Shown piece after piece: positions 16,537 through 25,205 of a DNA stretch of 64,000 bases. The notes beneath the pieces are model-generated. The model was not told the origin of the DNA. It saw nothing but the letters and a program-made list of their open reading frames with translations, and ran no database searches. Position 1 is the stretch's first letter. The number at the start of each line of letters is the position of its first letter. The DNA comes from JAEUIE01 sp046350055 (GTDB lineage Bacteria > Planctomycetota > Planctomycetia > Gemmatales > HRBIN36), in the NCBI GenBank assembly GCA_046350055.1, contig JAXMBC010000001.1:3844001-3908000 (forward strand), read 5' to 3'. The position numbers and the translations under genes were made by a program.

Positions 16537-19484
16537 TACTTGGTGGTGGGCTTGGGAGGAACTTCCAGATACTGGAAAAGGTCACGCAGATCCTGAACGG
16601 TCATGTTATTGGAGAGGCCCTCCGGCATCAGCGATTTCGTTGAAGTCTTCTGCTCCTCGATGTCAGCCTTGACCACCACTTCGATAATGGCGTTCTCGCG
16701 CTTGAGGCGTAGCGTGGTGGCGTCCTCTTCGACGAGGATGCCGGTGAGCAGTTTTCCGTTCTTCAGCACGATAGTGCGGGTGAAGTAGGGCGTGCCGACG
16801 ACGCGGTTGGGATCGACGACGTTGGCGAGCAGATACTCGCGGGTACGCTCGGCACCATCCAGCACCGGGCCGACATCGTGTCCCTGGCCTTCGAACTTGT
16901 GACACTGCATGCAATGTTTGGTGAAGACAGCCTTGCCACGGGTGACATCGCCCTGCAGCGTAGGCAGTTCCTTGCGTAACTTGACGATGAGGGCGTCAAG
17001 TTCCGCCGGGCTGTCGCGGAAGGTGCCGTAGTGCTGGTCGAGTAGCTTGTTGAGTTCAGCATCGTTAAATTGACGAATGGCGAGGGCGACATTGTCGTTG
17101 AGATCGCTACGGGCAATAGTCTTCTTGCCTAGGGCCTGCAGCAACTCGCGAGCCCAGGGTTTGCGGCTGCGTAGCGTTGTGATCAACTCTGCCCGAAGTG
17201 CAGGAGAGTAGTCCTTCCACCCGGCCAGGATACGGCCCGGCACATCACCCTGACTGTACGAAGACAATCCCCGTGCCGCCGCGAGTTTCACCTCATCGCT
17301 GCCGGTAGAAGTGATCAGCGACAGCAGGATCGGCATAGCCTGCTGTTCTTTGAGCAGGGCCAGGTAGCGGATGGCTTCGAGTTTCTCGCTGCCATCGCCG
17401 GGTTGCTTCAGCAGGTCGAGGCTTTGAGCGACAGCAGCCGAATCGTAGAACGACGCCGAGAGCTTGAGTACCAACCGGTTGACGTCAGCGTTGTTCGTCG
17501 CTGTCAAGATGGTGCGGGTCTCCTTCCACGCTGCCACATCCTTCACCTGCCTGCCTTCGAGGGCGGTGGCAAGACCGCCGAGAGCCTGCTGTACCTTGGC
17601 GGCATCCTTGAGTTTGCTGATGAACTGCAGTGCCTGGGTAATCTGCTCCACCTTCCCCTCCGCCGCCATCCGCCGCATGACGCGAGGCAGCAGGTAGTTC
17701 ACCACGATCGGCTGATTAGCGCTTTGCAACCAACTCAGGATCGGCTCGGAGCCTCGCTGCATCTCGCGCTCCAGAGCGAGCCAGAGGAGCTGGGGGATGA
17801 CGGGGTCGTTGACCAACTGATGCTCAACTAACGCTTTCAACATCCCCCATACGCTGGTCTGCTTGGACCATTGAGCAAGGGAGGAGGCTGCTTCCCGGAT
17901 CACCTGTGGTGAAGTCTCCTTCGCCAACATCTTGGTGATGGTCTCAAAGACTCGAGGCTGCTTCACTCCGGCATCGCTGAGGAACCGCAGTGACCAGGCA
18001 CGGACCATGCTGTAGTCGCTTTGAAGCCCTGCATGAATAACCTCTGGGCACTGGCTCAGGATCGCTGAATGACTCTCCTGCCACGCCAGCCCCAGGTTCA
18101 TCGCCTCCTCAGGAGTCTTGTTGCCATCAAGCGAGATGCTATGCATCGGGAAGAAGTGCGACCGTGCCGGCTTGGGTTTCTGTTTTTCCAGCGCCAGCCG
18201 ATGTTGGGTTCGTATATGGAAGGGAGTCTCTTTCTGTGTCGGACTGCCTGGCGGCACGATGCGATAAATCCGCCCCCGCTCGTAGTCCCAGTCATCGGGC
18301 TTGGTCTGATGGCACGGGTTCTGGTCGTGCCAATCGCTTACCAGGATCGAACCGTCCGGGGCCCAGCGCAACTGAATGGGCCGGAAGTTCTTATCGCCCG
18401 AGACCAGGAAGTCGTCCGCCCGGCTCGCCGTGTAGGTCGAACCATTCGGTTTCAGCACGTTTCGCTTGATTGAGCAGCCGTGGATCGAACCGAAGATGAC
18501 GCTGCTCTGCAAGTCCTTCGGCATATGAGGAGCATCAAGACAGAGCAGTCCGGCGTGGGCCCAGCCGCTCTCTTTGTGGAACGTGTGGTCGCTGATTTCC
18601 TTCAGTGCGCTGTAGGCATACGGATTATAGCTCGGCTTGCCGCCCTGTTTCTGGTAGATGCCGCCGGGGACGATATGGTAGAGGTGCGGAATCACGCAGG
18701 CGCAGATGAACCACTCGCCCTGACGGTTATAGTCCATGCCCCACGGGTTGCTCGTGCCTTCGGCAAAGACCTCGAACTTCTTCGTGCGCGGATGATACCG
18801 CCACACCCCGGCATCAAGGTCCAGCGGCGGATCATTCCCCGCCGCCTGCTTCACCTTGCTGATGGTGAACACGCCATGCAGGCCATAGAGCCAGCCATCC
18901 GGGCCCCAAGTGAAGGTGTTCAGCGTCTCGTGGGTGTCTTCGGAACCAAATCCACTGGCGACGATTTCGAACTTGTCGGCTTTGCCGTCGTTATCGGTGT
19001 CTTTCAGATGCCAGAGATAGGGTGGAGCACCGACAAAGCAGCCGCCGTGCCCCACTTCCAGTCCGCTGGCCATATCGAAGGCTCCGAGGCCCTTGGCCGC
19101 CCGCTCCGGTGTGACGGGGAAGTCCTTACCCTCAGCAAACACGGTGCGTTTGTCGGCTACGCCATCGCCATCGGTGTCTTCGAGGATGACGATGCGATCA
19201 CGTGGCGCCTGGCCCTTGGGGGTGCGTTTGGGATACTCGAAACTTTCGACGATCCACACCCGGCCCTTCTCGTCGATGGCCATGGCGATGGGATTCGTCA
19301 TCAACGGTTCGGAGGCGAATAGCTTTACGCTAAAGCCGGGCATGGGCTTCATTCGCTTGACCGTTTCCTCCGGGGCGAGGTACGGCTGACCCGAACTTTT
19401 GCGGTTGTCAAAGCCATACTCTTTCTGGGCAAAGCCTGTCAGCGGACAGCAACCAACGAGAGCCAGGACGATCCATCGCAACAT
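16536..19484 (-). CDS. PVC-type heme-binding membrane dehydrogenase
   Basis: The 982-residue protein opens with MLRWIVLALVGCCPL, a signal sequence with a possible lipobox (LVGC). An N-terminal propeller of the membrane-bound dehydrogenase type follows (FSVKLFASEPLMTNPIAM, GRVWIVESFEYP, ILVSDWHDQNP). The middle is alpha-helical and HEAT-like. A C-terminal heme domain has CMQCH with the first Cys near residue 858. Such proteins are numerous in planctomycetes and are thought to oxidise sugars or alcohols outside the cytoplasm. Being translationally joined to a sugar importer suggests its substrate or product is what that importer carries. The longer frame to 19589 is rejected because residues before MLRW have no signal-like sequence. 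Confidence 0.85.
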   Translation of the reverse strand: MLRWIVLALVGCCPLTGFAQKEYGFDNRKSSGQPYLAPEETVKRMKPMPGFSVKLFASEPLMTNPIAMAIDEKGRVWIVESFEYPKRTPKGQAPRDRIVILEDTDGDGVADKRTVFAEGKDFPVTPERAAKGLGAFDMASGLEVGHGGCFVGAPPYLWHLKDTDNDGKADKFEIVASGFGSEDTHETLNTFTWGPDGWLYGLHGVFTISKVKQAAGNDPPLDLDAGVWRYHPRTKKFEVFAEGTSNPWGMDYNRQGEWFICACVIPHLYHIVPGGIYQKQGGKPSYNPYAYSALKEISDHTFHKESGWAHAGLLCLDAPHMPKDLQSSVIFGSIHGCSIKRNVLKPNGSTYTASRADDFLVSGDKNFRPIQLRWAPDGSILVSDWHDQNPCHQTKPDDWDYERGRIYRIVPPGSPTQKETPFHIRTQHRLALEKQKPKPARSHFFPMHSISLDGNKTPEEAMNLGLAWQESHSAILSQCPEVIHAGLQSDYSMVRAWSLRFLSDAGVKQPRVFETITKMLAKETSPQVIREAASSLAQWSKQTSVWGMLKALVEHQLVNDPVIPQLLWLALEREMQRGSEPILSWLQSANQPIVVNYLLPRVMRRMAAEGKVEQITQALQFISKLKDAAKVQQALGGLATALEGRQVKDVAAWKETRTILTATNNADVNRLVLKLSASFYDSAAVAQSLDLLKQPGDGSEKLEAIRYLALLKEQQAMPILLSLITSTGSDEVKLAAARGLSSYSQGDVPGRILAGWKDYSPALRAELITTLRSRKPWARELLQALGKKTIARSDLNDNVALAIRQFNDAELNKLLDQHYGTFRDSPAELDALIVKLRKELPTLQGDVTRGKAVFTKHCMQCHKFEGQGHDVGPVLDGAERTREYLLANVVDPNRVVGTPYFTRTIVLKNGKLLTGILVEEDATTLRLKRENAIIEVVVKADIEEQKTSTKSLMPEGLSNNMTVQDLRDLFQYLEVPPKPTTK

Positions 19485-19564
19485 ATTCGAAACGCTCCGG
19501 TCAATGACAATAGGGAAATAGTACCCGATTTGACTGTGAGTGGTACAGGAAAAGATGTAACAAC

Positions 19565-19595
19565 AAAAAAGCTCGCGTGAAGCACACACGAGCTT
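19565..19595 (-). terminator. Intrinsic terminator after the M56 peptidase gene
   Basis: On the minus strand a stem made by 19585-19595 and 19569-19579 (11 pairs with one mismatch, 5-base loop) is followed by a run of six T (aaaaaa at 19565-19570 on the plus strand). It begins about 20 bases after the stop of the peptidase gene. This is the classical factor-independent layout. Confidence 0.85.
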
Positions 19596-19615
19596 GAAGC
19601 TTTCTTGAGGACAGA

Positions 19616-22600
19616 CTACTCGTCACTATCGTCGTCGTCATTACGATTGCGGTTCAGGTTCCGCAATTGCTTGCGCATCTGTTCCATATGCTTCTGCAAC
19701 TCTTCAAAGCCAGGGTTGCCTTCGCCGAGCTGCTCCAATTGCTTTTCGAGCAGCTTCATCTGCTCTTCAAACTGCTTGTCAAATGCACCACCATTGAAAC
19801 GGAACCCATTGAAATTGCCGAACTGGAAGTTATTGCCTTTGAAACTGCTCAGGAGCTTTTCCACCTGTGCCTTGTCTTCAGCAGGTACTTCCTTTAGCGA
19901 CTTGAACTTCTTCTCGCCATCGTCAGTTTTGATGGTGATGCTGCTGGGTTCTGCTTTGCCAGCCGTCATCTTGCCGACGACAGTGATGGTCTTGCCTTCA
20001 ACGGTGCTCTTGGCGGTGAACTGGTCGTTGTTCAACGTGATGGAGGTATTCCCACCCTGGCGGAAGAAGGCACGGTTGCCTGCGTTGGGGAAGAAGTCGT
20101 CCTTCTTCTTGTCGCGGAAGGCTTCCTTGACTTTCTCCTTGACCTTGGCTTCATCATTTTTGTTATCACCTTCTACGACCCATTCCTTCACCTTGGCCTT
20201 TTGCTCTTCGGCTGCAGCCTTGGCATCAGGCAGGGTGATGTCACGAAGGCGGATTTCCTTGCCCTTGCGGATCACGGTGGCAGTGTATTTGCCAGCCTTG
20301 AGCTCGCGTACTGCCTTGGTGAACGCAGCATGGTCGCGGGTGACAGGCTGATCAGCGAATTCGATCAGAATGTCATTCTTCTGGAATCCAGCCTTCTTCG
20401 CAGGTGTACCATCGACGACTTCCGTGACAAACAGACCACGGTCTTCGGCCAGTTCCACCTGTGACGCCACCAGTTCGGGAACCGCTTCCAGCATCAAGCC
20501 CAGACGAGGCTTGCTGGCTGCCTGTTGAGGAGCCGTCTTCACCAGTTGGGTGACTGTTGGTGCGGTTGACTTCGTGGTGAGAATCAGGTTGCCGGGAACT
20601 GTTTGTACAAGCGGTACATCAGTTAATTTGACAACGCGGTCCAGCTTGACATTGTCCTGGAGATCGTCTGGTTTCACCAGATCAATGACAACATTTTCCG
20701 GCTTGACGATGGTGACATCCTGCACCTTAGCAATATTGTTGAGGCGATCTGTAATGGTCACCTTGTCAGTGTCGGCAGGTGCTACTGGCGTGTACGTGAC
20801 TCGGGTTGCCTTTTCTGCTGCAGGCAACTTGATGCCGTTGATCGTCATCTTCTTGCCTTTGCGGATGACCACGGCGCTGATGTTGCCTTCGGAAAGCTTG
20901 CTGACCATCTCGCGGAACTGCTCCTGGTTGCTGGTCACCTTCTTGCCGGCAAGTTCCACCAGGATATCGCTGGAACGCAGACCGTTGCCATTGTTCCAGG
21001 CTGGACTGGGCTCGATCACTTCCTGAATCATCAGGCCCTGGTTGTCATTCAGATCGAGGTGGCCTCGCAGGGTGGAATCAATATCGGCAACCACCACACC
21101 CAGGCGACCCTTGCTACTGGTCACGGCGGTACGGGTAGTTTCCGTGCGTTCGATTCGGCGACGAGATTCAGCCATCTTGAGGTCTTTAAGAGCCTTTTCC
21201 TTATCAGCTATGGCTGCTTCCAGCGCCTTGATGGCTGCATCTTTCTCTTTGCCGTCTTTGGCATCGGTCCAGCGTGCCAGTGCCTTTTCCTGTGCTGCTT
21301 TGGCCATCTTCTCCGCTGCCAGGGCATGATCTTTTGCCTTGGCTGCCTGGTCCTGAGCCAGTTTCATGTGTAACTGGTGAAGCTCGACATTTCGCTTCAC
21401 ATCGTCGGCAGCATTCTTTTTCAGTTCAAGGAGCCTGCCCTTGACCTCTTCCTGCCGTTCGCCCACTGCCCACAAGGCACCTGGGCCTTGCTCCTTCATG
21501 GCTTGCAGGGTCTTTTTCAGTTCTTCCAGTTGTTTACGTGTATCTCCATCGATCTGTCTGGGCAGCTTGTCCAGAGCTGCGTCCAGCCTCTTGAGTGCTT
21601 CGTCGATCTTGGCTTTATTGTTGTTGCTGAGTTCAAAACCACGCACAATCTTGGGCTTCTTTTCACCTTTCTCGTCGTCATCAGTGACGATCACAACATG
21701 GTGATTGCCGTCACCATCGATGATCTTGCCGTTGACTTTGACGGTGACCTTCTTGTCTGCTTTGCCGCCATCGTCGCCGACGACAACAACTTCCACTTCT
21801 TTCTTGTCGGGTTCATCAGCATACAGTTTGATGCCGGAAGTGCAGGCAGCCAGGGTGAGGAAGCTGGCCGCTGCTGTCAATGTCCACCAGCGAGGGGTGC
21901 TGCGTTCCAGCACGCTCCGTTGATGCAAAAGCATGTGTACTCTCCGATAGAGATCTGAGGGGTTTTCAAAAACACCCGCCGCCTGGCTGCTGGCCAGCGT
22001 AGGCCGGGAGGCAAGTGTTGTCAGGGAGACCAGGTATTGCGCATATTCCACAGCGTTCGTGAACTTGACAGCTGCCGCATCCGCCAGGTATTCCTGGGCC
22101 AGACGTACATGCCGTTTCATCCACCAGAACCAGGGAAGATGGAAGTACAGTGCACCGCCCAGCGCCAGGAGCATGCAGCCCCAGGCATCGCGGCGTCGAA
22201 GGTGGGTTAATTCGTGGGCCAGTATCCAGCGCAGTTTGTCTGGATCGCCCTCGTTACAGAAGCTGGGTGGAAGCAGAATGGTCGGCTTCCACAAGCCATA
22301 GCTGACGGGACCATGGACCAGGTTGTTCACACCGATGCGCGGTCGGCGGGCCGGGTTAGGTTCCAGTTCAGCCAGGGCACTATGAACATGTGCTGGAGCG
22401 GGACGGCGCTGACGCCAGTATCGCCACAGTCCGTAATAGCCTAACGTGCATCGGGCCAGAAGCAGCAGCACCAGACCGATATAGGCAATGCCAATCGTTC
22501 GCAGCGTCCAGCGGAACCATGCCGTTGATGTAAATGGGATCGCCAGTCCTTTGGTATCGCTGTCGTTTTGCCTCTCAGGTTGTTTGATCGTGTTGGCATC

Positions 22601-23032
22601 ATCCTGTTGTGGCTGTGTTTTCTCAGCCGGAAGTGAATTGAGTAGAGTCAGAATGTCGATCTCAGGCAGGTCGCCGTCCTCCCAGTAGTCCTGTGCAGCT
22701 ACCAGCACTTTTTGCAGTGCCTGCTCATCACGGGGAAGTGTGTCTTGAGCAGACTGATGACTATTCCCGAAGATGGCCTTTTGCGTGGCAGGGTGCTGGT
22801 CGAAACTCGGGATCGACCACCACGTAGGCAGTGCTGCGGGCAAGGCAACAAGTAATGCAGCCAGCAGGGAAAGTTCACCCAGACGCTGACGCTGAGCCGG
22901 CTGACGGGTAAGAAGCATCCACAGGCTGCCTACCAGGAGAATAATGCCACCGGCCAGGGTGGTGCGAAGAAGCCAGCCATCGACAGCATAGATGGAGTCG
23001 GGGACCGATGCTGCGAAAAGATGCTCTGCCAT
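19616..23032 (-). CDS. M56 (BlaR1-like) membrane metallopeptidase with coiled coil and two PDZ domains
   Basis: The 1138-residue protein has an M56 peptidase half. It contains membrane helices near residues 22-42, 52-70, 168-197 and 283-303, the zinc site HELTH at 273-277 and a likely third ligand in AQEYLADAA near 312-320. After a helix near 380-398 the outside part has a long charged coiled coil (about 470-635), a PDZ domain at about 642-737 and a second at about 843-935, then a Lys/Asp-rich tail. No penicillin-binding sensor domain was seen, unlike BlaR1. In BlaR1 systems a signal activates the peptidase and leads to loss of the BlaI repressor encoded next door. Here the PDZ domains suggest sensing of exposed protein ends. 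The gene follows blaI by 57 bases and ends at a clear terminator. Confidence 0.88.
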   Translation of the reverse strand: MAEHLFAASVPDSIYAVDGWLLRTTLAGGIILLVGSLWMLLTRQPAQRQRLGELSLLAALLVALPAALPTWWSIPSFDQHPATQKAIFGNSHQSAQDTLPRDEQALQKVLVAAQDYWEDGDLPEIDILTLLNSLPAEKTQPQQDDANTIKQPERQNDSDTKGLAIPFTSTAWFRWTLRTIGIAYIGLVLLLLARCTLGYYGLWRYWRQRRPAPAHVHSALAELEPNPARRPRIGVNNLVHGPVSYGLWKPTILLPPSFCNEGDPDKLRWILAHELTHLRRRDAWGCMLLALGGALYFHLPWFWWMKRHVRLAQEYLADAAAVKFTNAVEYAQYLVSLTTLASRPTLASSQAAGVFENPSDLYRRVHMLLHQRSVLERSTPRWWTLTAAASFLTLAACTSGIKLYADEPDKKEVEVVVVGDDGGKADKKVTVKVNGKIIDGDGNHHVVIVTDDDEKGEKKPKIVRGFELSNNNKAKIDEALKRLDAALDKLPRQIDGDTRKQLEELKKTLQAMKEQGPGALWAVGERQEEVKGRLLELKKNAADDVKRNVELHQLHMKLAQDQAAKAKDHALAAEKMAKAAQEKALARWTDAKDGKEKDAAIKALEAAIADKEKALKDLKMAESRRRIERTETTRTAVTSSKGRLGVVVADIDSTLRGHLDLNDNQGLMIQEVIEPSPAWNNGNGLRSSDILVELAGKKVTSNQEQFREMVSKLSEGNISAVVIRKGKKMTINGIKLPAAEKATRVTYTPVAPADTDKVTITDRLNNIAKVQDVTIVKPENVVIDLVKPDDLQDNVKLDRVVKLTDVPLVQTVPGNLILTTKSTAPTVTQLVKTAPQQAASKPRLGLMLEAVPELVASQVELAEDRGLFVTEVVDGTPAKKAGFQKNDILIEFADQPVTRDHAAFTKAVRELKAGKYTATVIRKGKEIRLRDITLPDAKAAAEEQKAKVKEWVVEGDNKNDEAKVKEKVKEAFRDKKKDDFFPNAGNRAFFRQGGNTSITLNNDQFTAKSTVEGKTITVVGKMTAGKAEPSSITIKTDDGEKKFKSLKEVPAEDKAQVEKLLSSFKGNNFQFGNFNGFRFNGGAFDKQFEEQMKLLEKQLEQLGEGNPGFEELQKHMEQMRKQLRNLNRNRNDDDDSDE

Positions 23033-23089
23033 GATTCACCACTCCCTGGGGGGATCGCATTCAGACATGCCAACGACTACACGACGGCC

Positions 23090-23467
23090 TCACGTCCGGC
23101 GACGTTTGGCTTCGTTGATTAATTCCTGAATCCTCTCTAGTTCTTTCGCTGGAATCTTCTCGTTATTGAGTAATGTGGCCACCATTTCACTGGCAGCACC
23201 GTTGAATACCCGTTCTACGTAACCTGAAACGCTCTGTTCACGGGAGTATAGGGGGGTGTAGATGAAGGCCCGCCCGGAGACATGATGTTTTACCAGACCC
23301 TTGTCTTCCATGATCCGAAGCAGGGTTTGGACGGTGTTATACGCTAAGTCATCTTCCTGGGCTTCTGCCAGGATCTGATAAACCTCGCGAACCCCGGAGG
23401 GTCCGTTGTCCCACAGGGTTTTCAAGATTTCAAGTTCACGCGGTGTCGGCTGATTGGCAATCTGCAC
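23090..23467 (-). CDS. BlaI/MecI/CopY-family repressor
   Basis: The 125-residue protein is a winged-helix repressor of the BlaI family: PTPRELEILKTLWDNGP, VREVYQIL, LAYNTVQTLLRIMEDKGLV and HHVSGRAFIYTPL. It has the usual length and the C-terminal dimerisation region, where the partner peptidase would trigger cleavage. The start is GTG at 23467 with GAGGAG 6 bases upstream. It is the first gene of the blaI-M56 operon and most likely represses its own promoter at half-sites 20-50 bases upstream. Confidence 0.92.
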   Translation of the reverse strand: MQIANQPTPRELEILKTLWDNGPSGVREVYQILAEAQEDDLAYNTVQTLLRIMEDKGLVKHHVSGRAFIYTPLYSREQSVSGYVERVFNGAASEMVATLLNNEKIPAKELERIQELINEAKRRRT

Positions 23468-23487
23468 GGGGTGCTCCTCGCACGTCT

Positions 23488-23531
23488 CCTAATTGTTTAG
23501 GTATTAGACGCCTAAAGCCTTCGGATGTCAA
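23488..23531 (-). promoter_or_regulatory. Promoter with CCTAA operator half-sites for the blaI-M56 operon
   Basis: On the minus strand a perfect -35 box TTGACA (23526-23531) is 17 bases from a -10 box TCTAAT (23503-23508). Three CCTAA(A)-type half-sites overlap or flank the -10: plus-strand CCTAA at 23488-23492, TTTAGG at 23496-23501 and CCTAAA at 23511-23516. They form inverted pairs with 3- to 4-base and 9-base spacing. A repressor bound here would block polymerase, consistent with BlaI autoregulation. The half-site differs from the TACA/TGTA operators of staphylococcal BlaI. Confidence 0.75.
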
Positions 23532-23616
23532 GCTAACCTGCGGGTTTTCAGAAAGAATTCATATGAAGAAGAAGTCCGGAGCAAGAAGTTACTGGTTCCT
23601 GAAGCCATGCTCTCCG

Positions 23617-25020
23617 CTACGGCCTCGGCTCCACAATAAACGTTGGCACCGTAGAGCCGGTGCCTGCCGTCACATTCAATAAGTCCGATGCCGAGATGCG
23701 TGACAGGCAGCCGTCCATATATTCGCCGTGGCAGACAAACGGGTTGGTGTCCAACATGATGTCGCTGGTCTGCAGCTTGCCGTTGGCGATGTAGGGGAAC
23801 GGCTCCTTCGGCAGATGCACCCGTTCCTGCACGATGTACGGCGTGGTGAGTGCATGCTGCACGGCTTGATCCCAGGTTGGTTGATCAACGGTCCAGCCAA
23901 GGACAATGCCCTTGCCGCCGTAGTCATCGTTGGGCTTGAGTACCAGCGCATCCTTGTTCTTGCTGATGAAGTCGATGAGGTCCACCGTCTTGCCTTCAGA
24001 CTGGGTAGCCATCACCTTGACTGTTGCTGGGCACGCTTTGCGTACCTTGGGCGTCGCAGTCTGCCGGCTGGCCACGATACGTGTCCACGGGATATGTTCA
24101 TGCACCGTAGCCAGTTCTTCCGCTGTCAGCAAATGCGCATTGCGCTCATCGCTGAGCACGGCGAAACTTGCCTTCTTGTAAAGAATCTTGCAGCGGAAGG
24201 GGTTGATCATGCACACATGGCGGTTGCGCACCGCACGGATGACCGGGTGTTCCATGCCTCCCCGTTCAATGAGTTCCGTGATCAGCACTCGCTTGTATAT
24301 CAGGTCAATGGGTTTGCCATCATTGGTGATGAGACGGTTACCCTGGTAGGTGACATCGCGGGGATCGATGATCACTACTTCCAGGCCATGGTGCTGGAAC
24401 AGGTTCTGGTACAGCACAAACTCACTATACGTGGGGACTTCCTTCCAATCGAGAATGGCAATGCGTGGCAGTTCCTTGCGGCCGAGCCATTGCTGGTAAG
24501 CAGACAGCAACGATGACATCACGCCGTAGTGCGTCGGCATCGGGTAGACCTGGAATTTTCGCTGGAACTCCTGAAATGCAGGCAAGGCGAGGAACATTTG
24601 CGACAGCGAATAGTTGTACGCTGCCCCGGCTGGAGTTTCGGAGTTGTACTCGGTAAACCGCAGCTCATCATTGGAAACATAAAAGGAATCGAATCGCGAC
24701 GTGGGAAAAGGATGGAAGCCCGGATCAAGCATGGCCAGCTCGTCTTCCTGGGGCGTGAGGCCAAACTGGGCACGGAAATCTGCATCAGCCAGTGCGGCTG
24801 CCTGTATCTTGTGGAAGGCGCTTAGCAGGATGCGAACCCTGCGTTGCAGAAAATGGTACTGGTCGGGGCTCAGGAACCGGGGCCGCAGTACCGTGCACAT
24901 CATGCGGTCGCCAAAGAAAAGCTTGTGTTGCTGATGGTACTGATCCATCCGGCCCTGCGTTTCCAGCGCCAGAGATTCCGTCAGCATGTTCAGATAGTAC
25001 TCGATGGCGGGCAATGACAC
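23617..25020 (-). CDS. Circularly permuted ATP-grasp family protein
   Basis: The 467-residue protein has the signature order of permuted ATP-grasp enzymes: RFDSFYV, LRFTEYNSETPAGAAYNYS, an IAILDWKE region, CMINPFRCKILYKKASFA, and a C-terminal ATP-binding loop LKPNDDYGGKGIVLGW with YIVQERV. Such proteins form peptide-like or amide bonds; the substrate is unknown. The usual partner genes (alpha-E domain, transglutaminase) are not beside it. GTG at 25020 (VSLPAIEYYLNM) is preferred because AGGGAG lies 6 bases upstream; an in-frame GTG at 25077 would add 19 residues. The gene reads towards the blaI promoter, and no terminator was seen between them. Confidence 0.75.
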   Translation of the reverse strand: MSLPAIEYYLNMLTESLALETQGRMDQYHQQHKLFFGDRMMCTVLRPRFLSPDQYHFLQRRVRILLSAFHKIQAAALADADFRAQFGLTPQEDELAMLDPGFHPFPTSRFDSFYVSNDELRFTEYNSETPAGAAYNYSLSQMFLALPAFQEFQRKFQVYPMPTHYGVMSSLLSAYQQWLGRKELPRIAILDWKEVPTYSEFVLYQNLFQHHGLEVVIIDPRDVTYQGNRLITNDGKPIDLIYKRVLITELIERGGMEHPVIRAVRNRHVCMINPFRCKILYKKASFAVLSDERNAHLLTAEELATVHEHIPWTRIVASRQTATPKVRKACPATVKVMATQSEGKTVDLIDFISKNKDALVLKPNDDYGGKGIVLGWTVDQPTWDQAVQHALTTPYIVQERVHLPKEPFPYIANGKLQTSDIMLDTNPFVCHGEYMDGCLSRISASDLLNVTAGTGSTVPTFIVEPRP

Positions 25021-25140
25021 GTCGCTCTCCCTGGGGGTGATGTTTGCAGTGTAACGTGACCAGCCAGGATATGCCACCGTTTTGCTTGTTGTTGCTTGCT
25101 ATCGGAAGATTCTTGTTTATCTTGTGTTGAAGGCGTGCGC

Positions 25141-25155
25141 GATGTGATTCACATC
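25141..25155. promoter_or_regulatory. Perfect 15-base palindrome, candidate operator
   Basis: The sequence gatgtgattcacatc is a perfect palindrome with 7-base arms around one central base. It lies 50 bases before the start of the sugar-binding lipoprotein gene, in the divergent space shared with the ATP-grasp gene. The core tgtga-t-tcaca recalls CRP or LacI-type half-sites, but the spacing is not that of CRP. Confidence 0.5.
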
Positions 25156-25205
25156 ATGGTACTGTCGCCTGCAGCATCCATTTGTACTTCCCGAATGAGT
25201 CAATC

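Noticed and set aside
23443..23682. 79-codon plus-strand frame across the blaI promoter
   Set aside because: It overlaps the promoter, operator sites and ends of two well-supported genes and has no motif.
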